This document shows positions 48,755-61,681 of a stretch of 64,000 bases of DNA, one piece after another (the stretch's first letter is position 1; the number at the start of each line of letters is the position of its first letter). Both the position numbers and the translations under genes were made by a program. The DNA comes from Straminergon stramineum (Eukaryota > Streptophyta > Bryopsida > Hypnales > Calliergonaceae), in contig OY987271.1 in the NCBI GenBank assembly GCA_963920665.1, positions 20,339,350 to 20,403,349 of the forward strand. Direction: 5' to 3'. Under the pieces are notes generated by a model. That model was not told the DNA's origin and did no database searches. It saw only the letters and a list, made by a program, of their open reading frames with translations.

Positions 48755-49220
48755 CTTTACTACCAAATAATTAATTAAAGTTCCCAAAGTAGATTCAATA
48801 CTTTCAAATTTAATTATCATACATTCAATATTCTAATAAAATAAATTTCAAATATTTGGCAATTTTTACAGTGAGTCACTTTTTTTGGATCAATAATTCA
48901 ATATCGTTGTAGAAGGAGAAACTATTTTATATAAGTGGGGTAGTAGTAGGTAAAACAACCCATGTGGGATATGTAGATTATTTGAAACTCAATTGCTCAA
49001 TGAGTGGTCAAGCTCCCATCTTCAAATTATCCCATATCCTTTGAAGATTCATTATAGACAATGGATTTCATTATAAAACAATCTTTTAGCCCTTCAATTT
49101 CAATGAGGGAAATCAATCACTTTGCCATAAAAATTTAATTGATGTTAGATGGTAATTGGACAAATTTGAACATCTTCTTTATTTTCGCCAACTTGGTTAT
49201 CTAATTTCTACTCCATTCGG
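48755..49220. repeat. Dispersed repeat H, copy 2
   Basis: Counterpart of 42690-43160; more diverged towards the right end. Confidence 0.5.
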
Positions 49221-49250
49221 AATTTTGTAATCTTTTTCAGTATTTTTGAA

Positions 49251-49818
49251 CCCCTAAAGGACCGAATGACCATTGAACGTATGCAGGTAATCTTGGGTAC
49301 GTTTGTATGAAGTCATTTTGTAACGGATGTTCTTCAAATTTTGACACAAGGTGTGAACATGTGTCCCCTAAGTGGGAATGTAATTTTTTCTGATTGGGTG
49401 CCCGGATCAAAAGTTATGCTGCCCTAAACTTTTGGGGCAGCTTCAAGTAGCATGTGCAAAACACCTCCTCTACTACTAAAATTTGGCAAGAACATAATTT
49501 ATATGATATAAGATGCAAATGTCAAAAAAAATAACCATGTGTAGTGTAAAAATCTCACTGTAGGAGGAGTTAAAGGTTGCTGGCCTTGTCGGGCAAGGTA
49601 GAAAAAAACTTTTTCCTCTAACTTCAAACATTATAATCTTTCAATCCGTATGGTCAAAGTTTCTGAAAAAAATTCCGCACATTCCCAAAGTAGTCTAGTA
49701 CAAATTTGTATGGTTGAATTTTGAAAAAAAAATTCTTTCTTCATTTTTTTTTTCACTGCCCTAAAAAGTGGCAGTTTTTCACGATTTGTGTTTGAAATGT
49801 GCCTTGGTCCTTTAGGAG
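49251..49818. mobile_element. TTAA-flanked TIR element, family C, copy 2
   Basis: Left flank TGAA (49247-49250), right flank TTAA (49819-49822). Ends CCCCTAAAGGACC and, inverted, CTCCTAAAGGACC, 12 of 13 matching. Aligns with 10033-10595 over its whole length. Confidence 0.75.
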
Positions 49819-50363
49819 TTAAAATAAATAATTTCTGCCGATCTTACCCATTAGCTACAGTAAGGGAGAGACGTCCTCTAAGGATTAGAGACCAGTTGAA
49901 CAAGTCATTGGATGGGCCTTGATACATCGACTTACTTTGCATAGGTAGAGTTTCTTCACCCTCACTCATAGTTTTTCAAAAAAATATTATAGTTTTTTCT
50001 TGGATTGATGCCCACAATTTTGAAATTTCATGTATTTGCAAATACTTCTTGTCTAAGAAGCTTTAGGCTAAATACTCTAAACATAGGTCAATTCTAACAC
50101 CAACCTCCTTTAAGGGTTAAGTTGCCAACCCAACTAATTTTTCAATCTAGTACGGATCCTCTATTTTCCTAGTCCAATCGATTATTTTCCCAAAGGCCAA
50201 TGAACCAATAATTCTCCCTAAACATTGGAAACAATGCCCTTACATTTAGTAAGCCTTCATTGGAAGCTAATAGACAATTACAATAGCTTTCAAGTTCAAT
50301 TTCTTCAAAAATGTAAGTCACAAATTTTCATCTTTTGCTAATACATTGTGTTGCTTTTCTTAA

Positions 50364-50640
50364 CCCTTAAAGGATGTAGCCCACATGACCAAGGTAGTCA
50401 ACAAAATTGCTTTGATTATTGGACCAATAGGTACAAATGTTTTGGTTTTCTACAGTGAAGTCATCCATCGGATAAGAAACATCCATGTTGATGTTTAATC
50501 CTTAAACACCAACACGGACGTTTTATGTCCGATGGATGACTTCATTGTTGACTGTAGAAAACTAGAATGCACCTATTGGTCCAAGAATCGGAGCAATTTT
50601 GCTGACTACCTTGGTCATGGGGGGTGCGTCTTTTTAAGGG
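50364..50640. mobile_element. TTAA-flanked fold-back element
   Basis: TTAA at 50360-50363 and 50641-50644. The two halves are near-complete inverted copies of each other: left blocks CATGACCAAGGTAGTCA, TTGGACCAATAGGT and GAAGTCATCCATCGGA reappear inverted in the right half, with the turn near 50505. The arms are about 130 bases. Its ends and the CATCCATCGGA block relate it to family G. Confidence 0.8.
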
Positions 50641-50644
50641 TTAA

Positions 50645-51785
50645 CCCCTCCCTGCCCCAGGAGACCATAAGTGTCCTCAAGTCAAATTCAAAGTGCTGTA
50701 ACTTTTGCATTCGATGTCCGAATTCAATAAAACTTGTTGGAAAATTTGTGCTCTTTATTCGAGTTTGTGTTGTAAAATTTTCAGATAAATCCATGATTTA
50801 CTGAATTTTTGGAAGCCAATTGAAGTTCACAAGTTCAATTTGAATTCAACAAACTGCATTTGATGGCTGCAACTTCGGGGGCTTGTATCTCCTTCATCCA
50901 AAGTTTGTTTTCAATCAAATTTGTTGGGTTATGTTCCCCTTGAAGTCTAGTTATTGTGGTAGAATTTTCATGTCAATCCAGGTTGTTTTGAATGTCTGGG
51001 ATCAATTCGAAGTTGAAAATCCCAACATTTTTGGATTTTAGTGAACTTTGGCGGCTTGTTTCTTCTTCATATAATGTTTGATTCTGATCATTTTTTTTGG
51101 AAAAGTTGCACATACTAGTCTAGTTTGTGTGTATAAAATTTCATATCAATCCAAGAAGTTATGAGTGAGTGAGAAGCATTTCAATACAAGGAGGTTCAGT
51201 TTTTAATGTATTTTTTGCAACTTTTCTTGCTATATTTTTACATTTCAAAGTCATTTTGCAAACACAATGAGTCAATTGAATGATATTTTTTTTCATCAGT
51301 GTGTTTATATGCTGATTTTGAATCACTTTATAGTTTAAAGTTTCTTCATTTGGGTAGATTTAGAAACTGAATTTCGCCTCCAAATGTGTTTTTAGGAAAA
51401 ATTCAGCATCCTTTTTCAACACTAAAACATTATAATCTTGCAATCTACGCAGTCAAATGACACCAAATTTGGTGCATGTAATCTACAAAAAATTCTCTAT
51501 AAGATTGTACATCAGAAAAGTTGGGCCAGATTGTTTTGATGCCATTTTGACACCAAAGGCAGCATGCAGGTCATTTTAGTGTCATTTTATCCATACTAGG
51601 TTGGTATGGAGGTTGGCACCAAATTAACATAATTGCACTTCAATGCACCATTGTGGCACCATGTTCACATGCCTTGAAGTTCCTGATGTATGGTTGAGAT
51701 CTCTATAACTTAGTGAAAGTTGTATCTATAACACTTCAAAAGAAATGTTGTTTTCTGACCTGTTCAAGCCTTGGGCGGTGAGGGG
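50645..51785. mobile_element. TTAA-flanked TIR element directly abutting the fold-back element
   Basis: Left flank is the same TTAA (50641-50644) that ends the fold-back element; right flank TTAA at 51786-51789. Ends CCCCTCCCTGCCCCAGG and, inverted, CCCCTCACCGCCCAAGG. 1141 bp. The interior contains repeated motifs such as GAATTCAA and GTTTCTTC but no long frame. Confidence 0.7.
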
Positions 51786-52120
51786 TTAAGGGTTCAAGCT
51801 CCCACATGATTCATTTTTAACTTGTAGACAGTCATTAGGAAATTGCGAACTTTCTGAAACCAACATTTGTCTGAAAAAATAGGAAACGGCAATAGAATGC
51901 AAACTTTCTGAAACTGAAAGCAAGCTATGGTAGAACCACCCATTACCAGCCATAATCCATGGTCAATACATAGGTAATGGGAAATTCAATAGAGAGATGA
52001 CTGACAGGTTACCATTAAGTTTTTAGTTTCCAACCATCTTGTAGCCATTACTGTAATGACAGATATGCTTTGATTTGAGAGCCCAATTAGTCTCTAGATG
52101 AGCAGTGATGGAAGAATCTA

Positions 52121-52614
52121 AGGTAAAACAACCCATTGTGGTCAGAATTAGGAGTTCATACTCATGCCATGGCTGAAATTTTTTTCATTTTTTTCCACAT
52201 AAACACAAGTTTGAGAAATAGTGAGAGCATTTGAAATTATATTTTTTTGGCAAAGTATGAATTTGCTATGAATTTTTGAAGTGTTCAGCCCATCATGGCC
52301 CATAAGAGTCTGTAGACTACCCCAGAACCAACAAAATTTGTATCCATCATGCTCATCTTACACACCTAAAGCAGTCACAATAATTTCTAATGTGAAAGTT
52401 CTATAAGAGTCACTTCCTACAATGAAATTACACTGAAAAGTTAGAAGTTCCTAATGCAGTCACTAATCACTCCATTACTGTCAAGTAAGACAATGATTGT
52501 GGTCCAAATCTCATTTACTAATAAAACCCATGATGGGGTCTGAAAAAACCCACAATGGGGGGACTTGCTAGGTGACCACTATGGGTCATCTGACCACAAT
52601 GGGCTGATTTACCT
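52121..52614. mobile_element. MITE family M, copy 4 (best preserved)
   Basis: TA at 52119-52120 and 52615-52616. Ends AGGTAAAACAACCCATTGTG and, inverted, AGGTAAATCAGCCCATTGTG. 494 bp, about the same length as copy 2 and highly similar to it throughout. Confidence 0.8.
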
Positions 52615-52616
52615 TA

Positions 52617-53371
52617 TGTATTGGGGATGGGAGCAGGCCAACTTTTGGCTTCTAAAATTCATAACAATTTGAATTGAAGGAATAAAATTATGAAACTTTG
52701 GCTATGGCCATGATTTCTATCCGTCCACAGGGTTGAAAATTAGAACTGCCTTCTACAGCTCCAGACCATGCACAGATTCCTTAAGTGGTTGGTCATGGGC
52801 GGTTCTATTATAAGTTATATTAACTTTGGTGGTGGTGGTTAAATTGGTGAGTGAGACTCATGGCATTATTTTGCTTTAAGTTATTTTCAATTTCTTTTAT
52901 GCAAGCTCAGGAAGACATTTATCCAAAGGTATTTCATATTTTAAATTATATTCTTTCGGTGCAATAACTGTAATTTACATCATGGGAATCTTTTTTTCTA
53001 ATTTTATAAATTTGTACTCAGCTAGAATCAAATGATTGTTTCATCAGATGACCTCACTACGTTTAGAGTGTTGACATAATGTGGGTACCCCCAAAGCTGC
53101 CTACAGTAGTTGTTGTTATTATTATTATTAGACTGGACAAATTTCCGACTTTTGAATACTGTTTGCAAAAGTTACACAGGGTCAAAGTTTGTTTCATTAG
53201 ATGTTCGAAAATCATTTTTTCAACATAGAGTAGGTACATATTGATTTTGGAGATGTACACGAAGTGATGATGGAGGTTATAGGCAAGGTGTGATTTTAGG
53301 TGTATCTATTTTAAAGATTGGAATGATTTGTATAAGCAACATTTACTAGTTGGAGAAGTTGATTTGGGTGT
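52617..53371. other. Intergenic with a GTT/ATT microsatellite
   Basis: No gene recognised. A trinucleotide run (GTTGTTGTTATTATTATT) lies at about 53110-53129. Confidence 0.4.
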
Positions 53372-53375
53372 TTAA

Positions 53376-53889
53376 TCCCTTAAAATTATTGACTACGTTT
53401 TCACAAAAAAACCCTCAAAAACAATCATTTCTAGTATATGTATTAAAATTTAGAAGGAAAAAAACATTTATGGACATATGTAACCTTAGGCTCTTGTAGT
53501 AAGTTGGTTTGAGAAGATGTGGAAAAAATTTTAGAAATGTCTACCACATCAATTGTAAAATATAAGCTTTTGAAGTCTCAAAAAAAAAAATTTGTCCCTA
53601 GGAAAAACCAAGCAGTTGCACTTCACAAGCTCACATTTGTAAGAAAAAATGTCCCAAATGGTGGTGCTTCTTTGGAATGTGCCCAAACTACTTGCCTGGG
53701 GAAAAAAGTAACATATTAGACCATAACTTTGACTTACATTTCCAAATGTCATAAAATTTAATGCATATGAAAGATATTTCTTGTCCCCACCTTCTATTGA
53801 AATTTCAACCTAAAATATGAAAATCTTTAGTTACACATACCTATCCAAAATTTCTATATTGCCAAAAATGTATGTTGGTTCTTTAGGGG
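53376..53889. mobile_element. TTAA-flanked TIR element
   Basis: Left flank TTAA (53372-53375), right flank TTGA (53890-53893). Ends TCCCTTAAAATTA and, inverted, CCCCTAAAGAACC. 514 bp. A 66-codon frame inside is lysine-rich and unrecognised. Confidence 0.5.
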
Positions 53890-53893
53890 TTGA

Positions 53894-55596
53894 TTTCATA
53901 TTAGGTAACGTTGATAGCTATCTTCATTGGTCTCATAGTGATTTTGACATCCAAGGACAAGGATGAAATTAACATGCACAATGTAGATGAAATTTTATTT
54001 TTCTTCTTCTAAATAAATTTAATTATACTCATGATCCCCAAAGAGACATGATCCCCATAATATAAATTTTATTATTTATTGGTATTAATTTTGATGAATA
54101 TTGCGATAATTTGTAATATCATTTGTTTTTTAACAAATTTCTATTTATTTGACATTGAGTACAATCCTCTATATCAACTTTAATTGGAAAAGATAAAATC
54201 TATATTTGACAATTGTAATCCTAAGTGACAATCTTTGAGTATTAATTGCAAGGTTCTTTTGCTATGATAATCATCTTCAAAAATTTAAGACCACTTCATT
54301 TCCTACATCTATGACTTAAAATTGAATTATGAATCCTTGTATTACTATATTGTAGAGGAAGTTTTTCATTTATAGTACTACTACATGAGGGCACCCAACC
54401 TACTAGTTCAAGAATGTTTAGTCTTTAGCACAAGAAATTAAATCTTAGTAAGGATTGCTCCTTATATCTTAAACATATCTTATTTTGCAAATAATACAAA
54501 CATTCCTATGGAAAAAAGCAAAGCCATTGATTTAGATTTTTAAAAATAATGTCCCCTCATCTAATGTTGTTGATCTACAAAATGTGTGGAAAAATGAATA
54601 GTTGTTGATGGTGCCTATATTGAATACAATATCAAATACAATATTAAATACGATACAATATTTTTCATACAAATACATATGGATAAACAAAATACAATGG
54701 CAATATCCCATATTGATTGCTGCTACATGAGCTTTGAAAAAATATGATTAGGGGGGATACAAATTGTATTTTACAATAACAATTTGCCAATTCATTAACC
54801 AATTAATTGGCAAAACACATTTTGTCACCTATGTACTCAAAAAGATGCAATCTTTGATTTATCTTCTAGATATATTCACTATGCACCCAAAATTCACTAT
54901 TGTCACTATGCATAAAATCATATGGTTGCAATTACACTAAATATAAAAAGCACATTCTTTTGAATGACAAGGCTTGACATATCTTTATGCTTTGAATACA
55001 TTCTTGATCTTCATTGATCTTTATGATTTTTGAACATTTTGACATCATTGCCTATTGTTTCCATTTAGATTGAAAGGAAGAGACAATAAAGTAATAAGGG
55101 AAGAACAAAGAGTCTAATGTTGTTCTATTAATCAAATTTTAAAATATTATTACTTTATGCCTACGATTGAATTAACAATAATATTTTAATATTGATTCAA
55201 TTGAATGCTTTCTATCACAATCTCATCAATACGCAATCTATTGCCCAAGTCTATTAACAATCAATCACACTTATTGTATGATGATATACCGGTATGTACT
55301 ATTATAGATGATTGTTGTAATATTCAAGTGGTATATAATTATATATAAAAAATTTTGTAGCTTTATACCAATAATATTATAATTGACTATAAATTCAAGG
55401 TGTTCATTTAGTTTTTTTGTTAACAAATAAATTTTCATTATAATATTCAAAGTTGTCAGTATCTCATTTTAAGTCATAGTTATTTCTATCCTTTTTTGGA
55501 AGGGAATTTGATTAAAAATTTAAATTTTAAATTTTCGTATTTTGAAATGAATTCTATCATTACAATATTTGAAATAAGTAAATAAAATTCTACATA
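53894..55596. other. AT-rich stretch, nothing recognised
   Basis: No gene, terminal repeat or second copy was noticed in 1.7 kb. Confidence 0.35.
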
Positions 55597-55600
55597 TTAA

Positions 55601-56179
55601 CCCCTTAATGTCCAAATTCATCTTAAGAATTGACGATTAGAGAAAAATCACTATAAAGTGCTATTTGGAAGCATATTTGGGAATTGATATACAAATAAAA
55701 CTTGCAGATTGTGAGTTGTAGATTCCATCCGTATGATTAGATTCACCAATGCTATCACCAATATCTTTTGTAAATTTTGAAAGAGAAATTTCAAAATTCC
55801 TTTTAAATTTGATTACAAGCAAAATATTATCATTTTTTGAGTAAAATTTGTTGAAATGGATTTAAAAATGAAGTTCTCTTGACATGGTGATTTTTTGAAA
55901 TTTTTGTGTTCTTCAAATCTATGACCTCATTTTGGCAAATCGAGTTTTGAACTAGAGTCAATGCAATTTTGGCTTGGTCAACCACTTGACATACTTGCAC
56001 ATTGGTAATTTTAGAAAAATATGGACTCTAGTGACACCAAATCCAAACTTTTGATAGGACAACAACTTGATAAAGTATCTCCATAGATTAGAATAACTTT
56101 CCTCTAGGCCATAAGGAGGATGAAACTTCAATTTTATTCTCTTCATCGTCCACAATATGGATGTTGGAGCCCTTCGTAG
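55601..56179. mobile_element. TTAA-flanked element, family D, copy 2
   Basis: TTAA at 55597-55600 and 56180-56183. The left end CCCCTTAATGTCC is typical; the right end is weak as an inverted repeat. Aligns with 11515-12046. Confidence 0.55.
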
Positions 56180-56183
56180 TTAA

Positions 56184-57340
56184 TTTTCAATTGAAAATGT
56201 ACATGCAAATTGCAAATATGCATAGGTCTTTATGATTGCAAAATAATTCTCACTTATTTTTATTACAATTTTTTTTAATAATATCTAGTCATTTTGATTA
56301 TAAAAGAAAAAAAAATTAAATGCATTAATGCATTAGAAATTCTTATGAACTCTTAAAATGTGAATGCATGTTATTTCAGAAGATCACCTCACTTCTTTCA
56401 CCTATTTTTGCTACTGTCTTTTTAATTTACATTGTGATTAATTAATTTTACTAAGGCACAATATTACAAGTTGATCACAAGGTTTTTTCTTTTCCACTTA
56501 ATATTCTCATTGGAATTATGGTGAAAATATATATATTCAAGAATTTCAAAATATTTTTGTATTTTATTGTTTAGACAAGAAGATATTCTTGATGAATCTT
56601 TTATTTGCCATGTGAAATATTAATTTTGAGTGACTCGTCTAAAAAACATGAAGGGGAGGACAACCAAGTCTAACATTTTTTTATAGAGAATAAGGTGGAT
56701 ACACCCAAAAATGCATTGTGCCTAAAACCGCCGTCATTGCTCTCCATACATCTCTAAAATCACTATGTACATAAGCTAAAGAAACAATTTTAGAACCTTT
56801 ACTAATACAAACTTTGACCTTCAAAATTTTTGCTTACAATATTCAAATATCTCATTCTTTAGTGCGTTAGAACCTCCTTTCACTTGCCAACAAGAAAATA
56901 TGAAAGTTTGACCAGTCTTATAATGGTACATAGTTATTAACAAGGCACATTTAATTAGCCAGAAATTGCAGTTTGGGGAGTACCCACCTTTGATGCCCTC
57001 ACTTCATTAAAAAATATTTGGATGGATGTCACAATAAAGGTTGTTTTTAGTAAAAAAAACAAAAAAGAATTGAACTGCCCTGCCCTGCCCAGGTGGGTTA
57101 TTATCAAATATACATCTTGTATTACGAGTGTCTGATTGATTGGCAAAGTGGGCCACTCACACAGAACACATGAAGTCCAATCAAACACTACTCAGCTGAC
57201 CTGATTTTCTTTATTATTGACAAGTGATCAATTATGTGCAATTATAAAGTAGTCCAAGGTGACACATAATTCAAGTTGGTCCTGCCTGAATGAAGTTGGT
57301 CAACCAAGCCAACTGAGTTCCACCTAAGGAAAACTTACAC
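56184..57340. other. Intergenic, nothing certain
   Basis: Mostly AT-rich. Around 56955-57300 the composition is more balanced and a 77-codon minus frame (57188-56955) is open, without a recognisable motif. Confidence 0.3.
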
Positions 57341-57345
57341 TGGAA

Positions 57346-57676
57346 TTTTTTATTTGCCACCCATCATGATGAAATTTGGAAATTTGGAATTCAAATTTGG
57401 ATTCTGAGTTTCCAGATGGGGGCAGGGGTGGATTGACCCCCATGCTTGTCCCCAAGGGAAAACCCTGAAACTTTTTATTTGTCATGAATGATCAAATTTG
57501 CAAATTCTGAATTCATATTTGCAATCAGAGGCCCCAAATTAGGTTGGAGAGGTATAGAAGATAAATTAGTGAAGCACAAAATAGGGAGTCTTTTTTCTTA
57601 CATACACTTGTGGATTGACTTGGGGGATGAGCGAGGGGGTCAATACTCCTTGGCCCAAACGGGTGAAGAGAGGTGA
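57346..57676. repeat. Repeat E, copy 3, with its left part duplicated
   Basis: The plus-strand frame from 57488 reads MIKFANSEFIFAIRGPKL and then DKLVKHKIGSLF, matching copies 1 and 2. The preceding TTTTTATTTG(C/T)CA block occurs twice, at about 57348 and 57472, so part of the unit is tandemly duplicated with a period near 123. Confidence 0.55.
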
Positions 57677-57679
57677 AGA

Positions 57680-60450
57680 ATGCAAGACACTATGCAACTA
57701 TAAAATAGAGGTAATTTTTTAACTTATCCTTGGATGGGGGAAAGACAAATGCACGATGAAGTATTTGAATGACCACTTTAACATCTTGTGTTCGAAACTA
57801 ACTCACCCCAAGAAAAAGAGAACAAGAATAGAGTAATCTTAAGGTGGGTCCCTTCAAACCTCTATTCTTTGCTATTGTGCTTGGTTACTAGTATTAGCAT
57901 GGACAAATTTTCTATAATTTCTTGTTTGGCAAGTGAAATTAGAAGTTCCAACGCACCAAAAAACATGACATTTGGATACCATATTCAGAAATTATGAAGT
58001 TTCAAAGTGTTTTTTGGTAGATGTTCTAATATCATTTCCTAGAGAGAGAGAGAAGATCGAGTCACCATCTTGTCAAGGCAGACCCCTTCTAAAAACTTCC
58101 TAGAAAGTCTAAGTATGACCCAGCATTGCATCACTGTTACAACACTTTTTTTGGATGGAAAATTGTCCTCCTCAAAAAAATTATGTGCATTTTTGTCATG
58201 TTATTTGTCCTACTTTCCACTTGTAATCATCGGGTGGGAGGGAGGGATCATTGTCCTCCTTGTTCCAATAAGTATCAAAACTCATCGTTTACCTAAAGAT
58301 AGAAAGCAAACACAGGGAGTGATTGCAATATGTAATTACACCTAAATTAAAATAGCTATAAGTGTAATCAAGGTAGCAAGTTTAGAGCAAACTCATGCAA
58401 TAAATCCTAGAAATGTTTTGACAAAAGCTTAGAGCTTGAGGGTCTTGGCCTCACCCAAGCCTATGCAAGCCGACAAACAAAAAGTGTGTTAGTTTACGTG
58501 CGTGAGGTGTCTACAACCAAGGACCAGTTGTCATCCTTTTCACAAACACAAAAAAATGCCAAAACCAAAATAAAACCAAAGAAAAAACAGTGAAGCTAGT
58601 ATTTTCTCTCTTGTCAAACCTTATCACCCATGGTATCTTTTGCTAAAGTAGAGATAGACTACTATTGGAGTGCTAGCAAAGCTTTTGAAATTCTCACACC
58701 AAAAAACACTGTTGTTCATGTCCTCTCAAAGCATTCACTATGTGTTCAACCAAGATTGAGAAATTATCTCTCAAGAATCTACCTGTGTGGTACTGTAGTT
58801 GTATGCAACTGTTGTCACCACCCCAAGAAGTTGGACTTGCTATGTGAGGATCAGATGTGGCATGGTAGCATGGTAGCTACATACCTCATGTTCATTTTAG
58901 TACCCCCATCTGCCACAACATGATTAAAGGACGTTTCTTGGACCCCATCCCATGTACTGATTAGTTTAGTTAGGGAGTGCTTTGGCAACAAGTTACTGAT
59001 TTCTTTCATGGGGATCCCACTCAAATGGTAATTAGCCCTTATTCCTCTTGCATATGCCATCCCAATTGATAAATGTGCCTCCTTTTTAATTAAATAGAAT
59101 GTATTGGACTATCATTGAATGTATCCATTTGAAAAGGAGTAAAATTATTTGTGTATTAGTAGGTTCCACCATCTATTGGAAGTAAGAGTATTTAAGATTG
59201 TTAGAATTTGGGAGAACAAAGCCTATTGCCAAGGTGGTTCATCCAAAACATGAGATTTTGGGATGAATGGGTGCATTTATAGTTTTGGTTCCATACAAAT
59301 AGTGCAAATCACTTTTAGGACCTTTATTGTCCATAGTTGGCTAGGTCATGATTTCTCTATGTCCATATTTTTTTGGCAAACAAGATTTATTGCCACTTCA
59401 TTGTGTAGAATTTATGGTAGTTTTGCTTTTTAAAGATATGTGAATCCAAATACATGTATGGCATAGCTTTATTTTTTTATTTTTCCATTTAGAGGTGAGT
59501 TTGACATTTTAAGAGAGAGAGAGAGAGAGAGAGATTGATTGATTTCAGAACATAGTGTTGATGGTAGTGTTGGGCGGAGTGTGATTTTGTGTGTACCTAC
59601 CTTAATTTTACACCCATCTCAATGAAGAGTATATTGGAATGATTCTACTATGTATGGTATGTTGCCATTAATAGCAAGTGTCACCCTTGGTGTTCCATAA
59701 TGAAGTAGAGACTACCCTTGAATTCATGTAGACCCTTACTTTACATCAAAGTATATTAATAGTATCAATTTTTGCATTGGTATGTTACAGAAATTCAAAC
59801 TATAAAACACCATTTTGACCATATTTCTTTCATTAGAAGGTTTCACTTAATTATAGATGAGATGGATTGAACATTTATTTAGTAGAAATAGTGGCCCTAG
59901 AGACCACTAAGACAAGTCTAGTTTGTTCCACCGGTGGTCAAGTTTGCCATATGGAGTCTTTTGTGGGTCTTTTCCCTTATCTACATAGCTAAAGTTTCTA
60001 CTAGTAGTGAATGACCACTTTTTCGTTCACTCTCCTTTGAAGTTTTGTATACCAATTGCATATTATTTACAATATGTGTTGATAAATAGTTTGTAAGACT
60101 CCAAATGATGAAATGCAATAAGATTGGTTGAAGAAATTTCAAAAGTTACAATTTAGCAACTAGAGGTGATTCAAAAACTAGACATGTTGGTCTCTTGCCA
60201 AGGAAAATGGTTATGAAGGCAACATCAGTACAATCTCAAACCATTTGTTGAAGACATTTTAATAATTAGAGTAAAATCTACTACTTGGGAAGGCATGTAG
60301 ACATTAAATTGTTCATTGTGATCATTATAACTTTCAATTCTTTTTTCAATGCAACTATGTCCTTCTACATTAATTTTAACCTCTCTAAGTGCTTTGAAGT
60401 CCATAGTATACATGATGAGTGCTTTCAAACAATGTTTCATCAAAATAATT
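57680..60450. other. Intergenic with a GA microsatellite at 59512-59535
   Basis: A GA dinucleotide run of about 11 units lies at 59512-59535. The remaining sequence contains only unrecognised frames (for example 58070-58345 and 58630-58923, plus). Confidence 0.35.
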
Positions 60451-60455
60451 TCTCA

Positions 60456-60758
60456 CATTAGAAGATATTTGAGGGCATGAAGAGTCTGCAAGTTATTTTG
60501 AGTTCTTAAGGTGTGGGAATTCGCCACATCAGTAGTATGACATGGCACAAACACTACTATGTCAAAAAATAATATTTTTAAAAATTATTTAAAAAAATTT
60601 TTGTTTGAAGTTTATCAATATTTTTTACAAATTTTGAGAAAAACTACTTCAATTTTTCCTTTCCAAAAATTTGGAAATTCAGCCCATTTAGGAGCACAAG
60701 GAACAATACTAGGAACAACCCTAAAATGGGCTCTTGAAGCCCTCAATTCTCTTCTAGG
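60456..60758. mobile_element. CATTAGAGG-type MITE, copy 3
   Basis: Ends CATTAGAAGATATTTGAGGG and, inverted, CCTAGAAGAGAATTGAGGGC. The interior has GCCACATCAGTAGT and ATGACATGGC. Same orientation as copy 4, about 1.2 kb away. Confidence 0.65.
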
Positions 60759-61681
60759 GCAGGCACCCTATTTATGACCACTTAAGCAAATACATGTATT
60801 TGCATGGGAGTTTTTAATAGTGGGAAATTTTTCCTTGTGCAGAAATAGAGTTAAGAAGATTTCCATAATTTTCAGATTTTTATTTCTCAAAACAAAATTA
60901 CTATGAATTTTTAGTTGAAGATTTTGTTCCACCCAATATTGGTCATTCATACCTTCCTATTTCTAACCAAGGGCTAGTTGCAAAATCCAACAAGGTTTGG
61001 TTTCAATATTGAGAATATTGAGGCCAATCATAATGTGCCACAACTGTGACAAGAACTGTGCTAGCATTAATTGTGTTAATCACCTCTTGATTGAAATTGC
61101 TACACCTTACGTTGCCATAATAGGGGAGTGATTAGGAATGGATTGCCTCCTCTAATGCTCATACCAAGCATTATTGGAAAATTAAAATAAAATCTTCTTT
61201 AATGAGCAATTTGATGGAAATTGGATAAATAATATATTTGTACCAAAAATGTAACTTATAATGTGCAAAAATTCAAAATAAAATTCAAGCATTAAAAAGG
61301 TTAAATGTTTGACCCAATTTGAAGGATTTGATTTTCATAAAATCTTCAATACTCAACTAGAGTCCAACTTTTTGATACCATCTTCTTTGTCTCCAAGAGA
61401 TGTAGTTATCAAATGAAGTTATGTATTTTGAATAAAAATTTGAAGGTCTAGTTTTTATTATTGGAAAGTGTGTTAGAATTTATGTACAATGGATTTGAGG
61501 TTCTCCATTACCTTGAAGAGGGTAGAAACTCATTATTGTTTCATCATTTGTACTCACTTCATAATGCCTATGTAAGTAAAATTTTCAAATTCAATTTTGG
61601 ATTCTTCTACCAAGACCTAAAATATTGTTTAAAAGTTAAATTAAAAAAAATTTAGATATTTTAAAATGTATGAATACAAGA

